From an uncultured Desulfobulbaceae bacterium (GTDB lineage: Bacteria > Desulfobacterota > Desulfobulbia > Desulfobulbales > Desulfobulbaceae), in contig CALZIH010000042.1 of NCBI GenBank assembly GCA_945787305.1, positions 1 through 12,778 of the forward strand: a stretch of DNA of 12,778 bases. Direction: 5' to 3'. Every line of letters starts with the position of its first letter. The first letter of the stretch is position 1. The notes below the pieces were generated by a model. The model did no database searches. It saw only the letters and a program-made list of their open reading frames with translations, and was not told where the DNA came from. Positions 7,070 to 12,778 of the stretch are shown one piece after another. The position numbers were made by a program, and so were the translations under genes.

Positions 7070-8560
7070 TTAATACCCCTCCAGGTCTCTAAAGCTGTTC
7101 ATTCGCTCCCACCGCTCTACCTCACGGCGGTAACGACCCTCCCATCCATATTTTTTCATTATCCTGCGATAATGGAGTTTCAAAAAAGGTTTAAATGCAA
7201 ATCGCCAGATAGAGGTCCAGATGCGGCCCTGACTTCTAACCGGTGCAGGGGGGTTCCACCAGCCTAGAACCACCTGTCGTTGATACCAGAACTGATACTG
7301 CAACTGATCGGAATCAAGATACCTGGTCCGTACATTTGCCCACAACCCACTGTATTTTTTATAATCCGTCCTGTTTGATACAAGATCCTCTTCTACAAGC
7401 TGTTTACGCATGCCTGTTTTCGGGTAGGGGGTCAAAATCTGACAATAAGCAGCATCAGCGCCGATACTCTTAAAAAACTCATAATTTTCCCTGACCGAAT
7501 CCGCATCGTCTTCGGGAAACCCAAAAATAAGGCCTCCTATAACCATCATACCGTATTTATGACAGTTTTCGATCGCCTTTCGCGAGGCGGCTACGATATC
7601 TCCTTTGCCGGCAGCACTCAGATTCTTTTTCGATCCATTTTCGATGCCGAGAAAAACCGAGCGAAAACCGGCCTGGGACATTTTCTCCACCATATCCTCA
7701 TTGGTGGCCATGGAAATACAATCGGCCTGAACGACGAGGTTGAGCCCTTTATAGTTCCTTTTGATAATGGCATCACATATTTCTATTACGCGAGACGGGT
7801 TGAGCACCATGTTATCATCGGTGATAAACGCCCACCTGACCTTACGCTTATAATAGATATCATCAAGATCTTCCATAACCCGACTGATGGGATAGGTACG
7901 AAAAGTCCGGCCATACATGTGTTTCATACTGCAAAAATTGCAGGTACGGGTACAGCCGCGGGAGGTCTCCAGCAGCTCGATCTTCGAATTCATGATATGG
8001 TAGCCCCAGGTCAAGCGGCGCTTGTCACGAATCGGCAGTTTGAGTTTGCCAAGATCAAGGTTTTCTCCCCTTGGATTATGGACAAATGTACCGTCTTGCT
8101 TATAGGAAAGCGAGGGTATTTTTGCCAGATCGTCACGACCATCCAGGGCGTTGACCAGTCGCCGGCAGACTTCTTCCCCTTCCCCACGAATCATGAAGTC
8201 AAGCCACTGGGCCTCTCTGGACTCAGCGATCTCCTCATGCATCAGGGTCGCGTGATAGCCGCCGATCACAATTCGCACTTCAGGCCGAAGCTCTTTGATC
8301 AGGTGGGCGATTTTCACACAGGTATCGTATTGCCAGGCCATGGCCGATAGACCGATCAGGTCCGGCTTAATTTTCGTGATAACCTTGGTGAGGTATTTCT
8401 TAATCGATCGACGCTTTCTGATCAGGTCAATGAGATACACATCGTGTTCCGAATCGATGTTACCACCGACACAGGCTATGCCGTGATTAGGCATGTGGAC
8501 CGCAGTTTCATGGATAATAATCGGCACCACATCCGGCATGGATATCAAAATAACCTTCAT
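7070..8560 (-). CDS. B12-binding domain radical SAM protein
   Basis: Class B (cobalamin-dependent type) radical SAM protein, 496 aa. The N-terminal Rossmann-like B12-binding domain (about 1-140) includes the IVIGGYHATLMHEE strand typical of this group (98-111). The DxHxxG cobalamin ligand motif is not visible, as in a number of class B members. The radical SAM domain carries CTRTCNFC (C203, C207, C210), followed by IENGSKK and GFPEDD elements. A basic, Trp- and Arg-rich C-terminal tail (about 430-496) could touch a membrane. Family members methylate unreactive carbons or do ring chemistry, for example BchE and the hopanoid enzymes HpnJ and HpnR. The start is supported by GGAG eight bases upstream. 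It follows the acyltransferase gene after 43 bp, so its substrate is plausibly an acyl chain or lipid made by the cluster (inference). Confidence 0.92.
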   Translation of the reverse strand: MKVILISMPDVVPIIIHETAVHMPNHGIACVGGNIDSEHDVYLIDLIRKRRSIKKYLTKVITKIKPDLIGLSAMAWQYDTCVKIAHLIKELRPEVRIVIGGYHATLMHEEIAESREAQWLDFMIRGEGEEVCRRLVNALDGRDDLAKIPSLSYKQDGTFVHNPRGENLDLGKLKLPIRDKRRLTWGYHIMNSKIELLETSRGCTRTCNFCSMKHMYGRTFRTYPISRVMEDLDDIYYKRKVRWAFITDDNMVLNPSRVIEICDAIIKRNYKGLNLVVQADCISMATNEDMVEKMSQAGFRSVFLGIENGSKKNLSAAGKGDIVAASRKAIENCHKYGMMVIGGLIFGFPEDDADSVRENYEFFKSIGADAAYCQILTPYPKTGMRKQLVEEDLVSNRTDYKKYSGLWANVRTRYLDSDQLQYQFWYQRQVVLGWWNPPAPVRSQGRIWTSIWRFAFKPFLKLHYRRIMKKYGWEGRYRREVERWERMNSFRDLEGY

Positions 8561-8603
8561 GTCGATTTCTCCAGGTATATAATTCCTGTTGCTGTCGGCA
8601 GAC

Positions 8604-9407
8604 TCAGGCTGTACAGCATCCTGTCTCCGCCTGCTGCATCAATGTCCGTCGTATCCTCTTTTCCAGCTCGGACACAGACAGCCCTTGCCCGGATTCCGGA
8701 TCAATCCGGTCAACTATTGCTATCTTGATCGTATTCTGTATCCGGGTGTTAAAAAGAAATTTTCCCGGTGTGAACAGTTTATCGGTATTACAGAGATAGA
8801 GGACATAGACCGGTGCTCTGCAGAGCCGGGCAATCTTCAAGGCGCCCTTGTTCAGGGGGCCGATATTTCCATCTCGACTCCGGGTCCCTTCCGGAAAGAC
8901 AAAAAGATTGCCGCCGCCTGCCAGGTAATCTTTCATCCCTTCCACTTGGTCAATCATCATCCGGGCAAACTTCCCCTCACTGTCTGCTGGAAAATACCCG
9001 GAATTGCGCAGGACCCAGCCAAAAATCGGTATCTTGAAAAATTTTGTTTTGACAATGGTTTTCTGGCGCATAAGGAGTGAAATCATGAGCAAGGGATCCA
9101 GGTACGAAATATGATTACAGACAATGACCGAGGATTGAATTGCCGCAATATCTTCATCAATCTGCCACCGGTGACGGGGAGCAATCAGGCGAACAAGCTT
9201 AAAAAATCCCCTGTAGAACATACTGGTCAGGCGCTGAAAGCTGATTTCCCGCCGGGCGGCAAACAGATAGGCGGCAATATACCTTATGGAAAAAAAGAGA
9301 ACAAAGCCAAGGGTAAAGTAGGCCCAGCAGGTGATGGTAACGGCAAAATCCATCAACCAGGAGCCAACCCTGGCCGGCGGAACCTTACGATGCCGCTGTT
9401 CCGACAT
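8604..9407 (-). CDS. Lysophospholipid acyltransferase (PlsC/LPLAT family)
   Basis: Membrane-anchored acyltransferase that moves an acyl group from acyl-ACP or acyl-CoA to a glycerolipid or related acceptor. Numbering from the ATG at 9407 (267 aa): a hydrophobic segment at about 20-50, the catalytic NHISYLD (98-104, NHx4D motif), and the acceptor-binding FPEGTRS at 171-177, which define the family. The reading frame is open back to 9497, but that start would bury over 100 bp inside the ketosynthase gene. The ATG at 9407 (23-bp overlap with the ketosynthase) or the one at 9353 (just after its stop) is more likely, and neither has a clear ribosome site. The overlap suggests translational coupling. 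Placement between a ketosynthase and a radical SAM gene suggests it handles the product of this ACP rather than ordinary phosphatidic acid synthesis (inference). Confidence 0.88.
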   Translation of the reverse strand: MSEQRHRKVPPARVGSWLMDFAVTITCWAYFTLGFVLFFSIRYIAAYLFAARREISFQRLTSMFYRGFFKLVRLIAPRHRWQIDEDIAAIQSSVIVCNHISYLDPLLMISLLMRQKTIVKTKFFKIPIFGWVLRNSGYFPADSEGKFARMMIDQVEGMKDYLAGGGNLFVFPEGTRSRDGNIGPLNKGALKIARLCRAPVYVLYLCNTDKLFTPGKFLFNTRIQNTIKIAIVDRIDPESGQGLSVSELEKRIRRTLMQQAETGCCTA

Positions 9408-10632
9408 TCTTGACCAGCAGACAGGTGTTGACCCCGCCAAAGGCAAAATTCTGGATCGCGGCAGTATTGATGTCTGTGCCCTGCAGCTCGCGAACATGAC
9501 GGAGCATGGTGCACCGGGGATCTACATTGTCCAGGTTCAGGGTCGGAGCAATGAACCCCTGTTCCATCATATACAGCGTCATGATAAGCTCGATAACGCC
9601 GCAGGTGCCCATGGTATGCCCAGTATAGCTTTTCAGACCGGTCACCAGGGGGCCGTCGCCATAGACCGCATCAATGGCCTGGGCCTCAATAACATCGCCC
9701 ATCTTGGTGGCTGTGGCGTGGGCACTGATCACATCAACATCTTCAGGCCTGATAGCCGCATCTTCAAGGGCCAGCTGTAATGTCGTTGTTATACCCTCCA
9801 GATTGGGCAGGATCAGATCGCCACCGTTATTATTGCAGGAAAATCCGATAACCTCGCCAAGGATATCGGCACCCCGTCTTTTTGCCGATTCATATTCTTC
9901 AAGCAATACCGCGCCGCCGCCTTCACCCACGACCAGACCGTCGCGCTTGGTATCAAATGGCCGCGGTGTACATTCGGGCCTGTCGTTATAATCGACGGAA
10001 CAGGCAAGCAGGTTATCAAAAACGGCTACGGTGGTGGTGTCGTATTCATCGGCGCCGCCGCATATCATCGCATCCTGCATGCCGTATTTCACCATTTCAT
10101 AGCCAAAGCCGATAGCTTGACTGGATGTGGTGCACGCCGTTGACGATGCGATGACTCTGCCGGTGATGCCGAACATCCTGGTGATATTAACGGCCGTGGT
10201 ATGGACCATGGAACGAAGATAATCCACCGCGCCGATGGAGGAAAATTCCGCTTCCAGGTTGTTAAAAAACGTCTTGTAGATATTTCGCTGGACAGTGGGG
10301 CTCCCATGGGTGGAGCCAAAGGCGACGCCAAGCCTGCCGGAGGTTATAAAATCAGGGCTCAGGCCAGATTGCTCAAGAACATCTTTTGCGACCTGGCAGG
10401 CATAAAATGCCACCGGCCCCATGGTCTTAGTGTATTGACGTTTAAATTGGTAATCAATGGGGTAGTCAACGGTTCCGAATACCCGGGAGTGGATATGATC
10501 GGTCAACAGGCCGTCGTCACGCAACGGCTTCACCCCGGACCGGCCGCGACGGAGACTGTCGATGATATCGTCCTTATCGTATCCTATGGGTGTTATGGCG
10601 GAACAGGCAGTGATGACAACGCGTCGCTTCAT
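9385..10632 (-). CDS. Beta-ketoacyl-ACP synthase, FabF-like (KAS II type)
   Basis: Condensing enzyme that extends an acyl-ACP with malonyl-ACP, 415 aa from ATG 10632. An in-frame TTG at 10641 would add three residues, and MKRRVVITACSAITPIG fits the family N-terminus best. Active-site residues, numbered from the longer TTG form, are all present: nucleophile C170 (SSTACTTSS), H309 (SAHATATKMGD), K337 and H342 (GLKSYTGHTMG), and the glycine-rich FGGVNTCLLV at the C-terminus. It is therefore a KS-alpha, not a chain-length-factor type. HATAT replaces the usual HGTST/HGTGT of housekeeping FabF, and the N-terminal third is divergent, so I read it as a pathway-specific paralogue. It begins 22 bp after the ACP gene and overlaps the acyltransferase start. 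The other fatty-acid synthase activities are absent from the window. Confidence 0.92.
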   Translation of the reverse strand: MKRRVVITACSAITPIGYDKDDIIDSLRRGRSGVKPLRDDGLLTDHIHSRVFGTVDYPIDYQFKRQYTKTMGPVAFYACQVAKDVLEQSGLSPDFITSGRLGVAFGSTHGSPTVQRNIYKTFFNNLEAEFSSIGAVDYLRSMVHTTAVNITRMFGITGRVIASSTACTTSSQAIGFGYEMVKYGMQDAMICGGADEYDTTTVAVFDNLLACSVDYNDRPECTPRPFDTKRDGLVVGEGGGAVLLEEYESAKRRGADILGEVIGFSCNNNGGDLILPNLEGITTTLQLALEDAAIRPEDVDVISAHATATKMGDVIEAQAIDAVYGDGPLVTGLKSYTGHTMGTCGVIELIMTLYMMEQGFIAPTLNLDNVDPRCTMLRHVRELQGTDINTAAIQNFAFGGVNTCLLVKNVGTAAS

Positions 10633-10654
10633 GGATGACAACAGGGGCTAAGTA

Positions 10655-10909
10655 TTATTTCCGAGAAAATATTATTTTTTCTATATAATCAAGGATATCG
10701 TTGATCGTCCTGATACCCATGGCCTTTTCTTTTTCCTCCCGGCTCAGAGAAAAACCGAGCATGATTTCTATCTTGCCGAGCAGCTCGATGGCATCAATAC
10801 TGTCAAATCCGTGATCATCACGAAGATTGTCGTCAAGGCCGGGTTGTTCAAACTCAAAATCATCAATCAGAACTGTTAATATTTTATCTTTTAATGCATC
10901 TCTGGTCAT
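10655..10909 (-). CDS. Acyl carrier protein
   Basis: Small acidic carrier (84 aa) that holds a growing acyl chain on a 4'-phosphopantetheine arm. The attachment site is Ser37 in GFDSIDAIELL, the canonical four-helix ACP motif (D-S-[IL]). The helix II and III region (IEIMLGFSLSREEKEKAMG, TINDILDYIE) is also typical. The sequence is clearly different from the highly conserved housekeeping AcpP, and the gene sits directly before a divergent ketosynthase, so it is likely dedicated to this cluster. It is the first gene of the minus-strand unit. No strong Shine-Dalgarno precedes its ATG, and the promoter must lie in the 495-bp gap beyond 10909, though I could not identify it with confidence. Confidence 0.9.
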   Translation of the reverse strand: MTRDALKDKILTVLIDDFEFEQPGLDDNLRDDHGFDSIDAIELLGKIEIMLGFSLSREEKEKAMGIRTINDILDYIEKIIFSRK

Positions 10910-11404
10910 AACGGAACGTATTAGGCAAGTCTATAGGAAAATCTACAGCGTATCTTATCGCAACCAACCACGGGCTTAGCATTCCATATACAAGGAAAAT
11001 GAGCGGTCAGAGACGGATAGTACACATTTTTACCCTAAATTCACAACCAAATATTTCCGCCCGGAATAAGGCTGCCAGTTGTATGTTATTCAATAAGGGT
11101 TCAGCCTCGACAGAGGATATCGAGCGAAACAAAAGCAAATTATAATTTACGAGCCAAGAGTAAATCGATTAGGATTACGTATAAATTGGAAGTATGTATA
11201 CTTTTGGATAGCCAGGATTTTGGTACATATACCGTGCAAACACCTTATCAGGAAACATCTTAATTGTTCCTTTTAGCCTGATGCTTTACCTTCCATTTCC
11301 AAGATTTTTGTTTCATGATCCTCCCATCTCTATTGATTAGTTGCATCTATTTGTTTCAATAGCTATTCTGGAGGAAATACGTCTCAAACCATTGATAGGA
11401 GTGA
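10910..11404. other. AT-rich divergent intergenic region
   Basis: 495 bp between the ACP gene (minus) and the FGE-like gene (plus). It must hold the promoters of both, but no clear -35/-10 pair stands out. It contains one near-perfect palindrome (11190-11203, listed separately). No tRNA, recognisable riboswitch or plausible gene was seen. Short open frames here lack ribosome sites and family resemblance. Confidence 0.6.
11190..11203. promoter_or_regulatory. palindrome AAGTAT-GT-ATACTT, possible operator
   Basis: The 14-bp sequence has 6-bp perfect arms around a 2-bp centre, near the middle of the divergent intergenic region and about 280 bp from the ACP start codon. The size fits a site for a dimeric repressor, but no regulator is encoded nearby and the sequence is AT-rich, so a chance match is possible. 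Confidence 0.25.
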
Positions 11405-11407
11405 ATG

Positions 11408-12484
11408 ATGATTATGGTGCGAAAGAAAGACACGATGTTCCTTCACCTGTTGTTCGCAGGCATGATATGCACCTCAACAGCCGTTGCCGCCGACAAGGTA
11501 GTGGTTGTCCCATTGGGTGGAACAGTGGGTGATGCCACCGCCGCCGATGTGGTCAAGGGCAAAACTTTTTCCAGCCAAGTGACCGGCAAAGGAGTGACCG
11601 GAACCTTAGAACTGCCGCCCATCGCGCAAAGCCATACAAATTCCATCGGCATGGCCTTCAACCTCATTCCCGCAGGCACTTTTGCCATGGGCAGCCCTTT
11701 CAGTGAATCCGGGCGTAGGGACACAGAAGAAACCCTTCACCAGGTTACACTGACAAAAAAAATCTATATTCAAACCACAGAAGTAACCAACAAACAATGG
11801 GATTCCCTTATTGTCGGCCAGAACCTTGGGGTTAATCCATCAAGAAGCCACACATCGGATGATTACCCGGTTGAATACGTCAACTGGTTTGAGGCCGTCT
11901 ATTTTGCCAATATACTGTCTGCATGGGAAAGCCGCAGCGAATGCTACAATCTGACCGGTTGCAGCGGTCTTGCCGGCGAAGGCAGAACCTGTACTACAGT
12001 CACCCTGAACAGCAACTGCACCGGTTACCGATTACCGACCGAGGCAGAGTGGGAATACGCGGCCCGCGCAACCACTGATACTCCATACGGCAAGCCTGTT
12101 TACTACAACGTGTATGATCCAACCGGGATAGTTTTCAATCCGAATTTGGACTCCATGGGTTGGTATTACTGGAACAGAACACTTCCTAATGGGTTCGCGG
12201 ACGGCACCAAACCAGTCGCTCAAAAACAGGCCAACCTCTGGGGTCTGTATGATATGCATGGAAATGTGGGGGAGTGGTGTCATGACCTATGGGACGAGTC
12301 TTCCGACTACCCGGAAGCAACCGTTACCGACCCCATAGGCGATACCGGCACCCTGCGCGTCAACCGCGGGGCCGGATGGGGTGAGGCAGCAGAAGACGCA
12401 CGATCGGCAGCAAGGCGGGCAAATGCTCCGGACAACCGTGCCTTTATCCGGGGATTCCGGCTTGTCCTGACCTCAGGTCAATAA
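11408..12484 (+). CDS. Secreted FGE/SUMF1-fold (C-type-lectin-fold) protein
   Basis: Exported protein of 358 aa. Numbering counts the alternative ATG at 11405 as residue 1. The ATG at 11408 is preferred because AGGAG (11397-11401) lies 6 bp before it against 3 bp for 11405. Residues 5-28 form a signal peptide with basic start, hydrophobic core and AVA-AD cleavage site. Residues 40-70 (GDATAADVVKGKTFSS, then GVTGTLELP) match a short module often seen in front of DUF1566 or FGE-like domains. Residues 78-356 are an FGE-sulfatase/SUMF1 domain: IPAGTFAMGS, TTEVTNKQWD, YPVEYVNWFEA, YRLPTEAEWEYAARA, LYDMHGNVGEWCHD, and a C-terminal RGAGW...RGFRLVL. Catalytic cysteines of true formylglycine-generating enzymes are missing from the C-terminal segment, so it is probably a binding protein. 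C180, C186, C196 and C205 could form disulfides. The end resembles a retroelement-diversified variable region (see findings). It is divergent from the lipid cluster, with no evident functional link. Confidence 0.85.
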   Translation: MIMVRKKDTMFLHLLFAGMICTSTAVAADKVVVVPLGGTVGDATAADVVKGKTFSSQVTGKGVTGTLELPPIAQSHTNSIGMAFNLIPAGTFAMGSPFSESGRRDTEETLHQVTLTKKIYIQTTEVTNKQWDSLIVGQNLGVNPSRSHTSDDYPVEYVNWFEAVYFANILSAWESRSECYNLTGCSGLAGEGRTCTTVTLNSNCTGYRLPTEAEWEYAARATTDTPYGKPVYYNVYDPTGIVFNPNLDSMGWYYWNRTLPNGFADGTKPVAQKQANLWGLYDMHGNVGEWCHDLWDESSDYPEATVTDPIGDTGTLRVNRGAGWGEAAEDARSAARRANAPDNRAFIRGFRLVLTSGQ

Positions 12485-12517
12485 GAATGTATTAATTGGA
12501 ACGGGGGGCAAGTCTTT

Positions 12518-12762
12518 GCTTGACTCTTCTCTATTTTTGAACCCGTTGACCTTTTCACCGCCAATCCTATTTGACTTTTTCCTTTTAGGTTCGCCAAGTG
12601 AAAAAAGGTGTCAGATTTTTTTACAAAGTCAACATAAGCTATATTTCATGATACCTGACAGTTACCATGGATTGGAATTATACGTAACAAGTCCTATTTT
12701 CTCTATTTATATTGAATTGTTACATGTTGTTAACTTGCGCATTTAATCGCTGAAAGTCAAGC
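12518..12762. repeat. AT-rich segment bounded by short inverted repeats
   Basis: GCTTGACT-C-TTC (12518-12529) and GAAAGTCAAGC (12752-12762) are reverse complements apart from one bulged base. Inside lies another inverted pair, TTGACTTT (12571-12578) with AAAGTCAA (12625-12632), enclosing CCTTTT (12581-12586) against AAAAGG (12603-12608). A further small stem, CCCTT/AAGGG, begins at 12762 at the window edge. No convincing coding frame is present in 12485-12778. It may be a degenerate mobile-element end or repeat cluster downstream of the FGE-like gene. Low-complexity AT-rich sequence makes such matches easier by chance. Confidence 0.3.
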
Positions 12763-12778
12763 CCTTTTTCCAAGGGGG

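Noticed and set aside
7559..8350. 263-codon plus-strand open frame
   Set aside because: Antisense to the B12 radical SAM gene, whose domains are unambiguous; the frame has no ribosome site or family motifs.
8604..9497. Longer acyltransferase starting at 9497
   Set aside because: It would overlap the ketosynthase by 113 bp and its first 30 residues have no family resemblance; the ATG at 9407 or 9353 is more plausible.
9331..9780. 149-codon plus-strand open frame
   Set aside because: Antisense to the ketosynthase and acyltransferase genes; composition reflects codon bias of the real genes.
11405..12484. Catalytic formylglycine-generating enzyme
   Set aside because: The C-terminal segment lacks the active-site cysteines of true FGE.
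11405..12778. Complete diversity-generating retroelement
   Set aside because: No reverse transcriptase, accessory gene or template repeat is visible; only a candidate target gene is present.
1..12778. CRISPR array
   Set aside because: No regularly spaced direct repeats were seen on either strand.

Overview
The window looks like chromosomal DNA of a Gram-negative anaerobe, most likely a Desulfobacterota (Desulfobulbales-like) bacterium. This is inferred from a cinA-recA pair, a bacterial-type MtaB, two radical SAM enzymes (one with a B12-binding domain) beside a small fatty-acid synthase set, and a secreted FGE/SUMF1-fold protein of a kind common in that phylum. No rRNA or other taxonomic marker is present, so the assignment is tentative.

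Left part, plus strand (about 106-4940): mnmA, mtaB, cinA and recA. mnmA and mtaB overlap by 10 bp and both products modify the tRNA anticodon loop (positions 34 and 37). cinA follows after 110 bp and recA after a further 73 bp. A perfect 15-bp stem with A and T tracts (4969-5001) ends recA and also serves the convergent small heat-shock gene (5021-5500, minus).

Middle and right part, minus strand (5792-10909): read in the direction of transcription, an acyl carrier protein, a FabF-like ketosynthase with an intact Cys-His-His triad, a membrane-anchored PlsC-type acyltransferase and a B12-binding radical SAM protein form one tight unit (gaps of 22 bp, an overlap of about 23 bp, and 43 bp). A radical SAM/SPASM protein follows after a 240-bp gap. 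The set has no ketoreductase, dehydratase or enoyl reductase, so it would have to borrow those from housekeeping fatty-acid synthesis. The simplest reading is a compact pathway that makes and modifies an unusual acyl chain and places it on a glycerolipid. It is the best candidate here for an undescribed system. The gap before the SPASM gene holds a roughly 104-bp interrupted palindrome with 13-bp perfect terminal inverted repeats and a possible 5-bp target duplication, either a miniature mobile element or a structured RNA.

Far right (11408-12484, plus): after a 495-bp AT-rich gap comes a secreted, disulfide-rich, apparently non-catalytic FGE/SUMF1 (C-type-lectin-fold) protein. Its C-terminus has the layout of a diversity-generating-retroelement variable region, but no reverse transcriptase or template repeat lies in the window. 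The last 294 bp are AT-rich, hold several short inverted repeats and contain no convincing gene.
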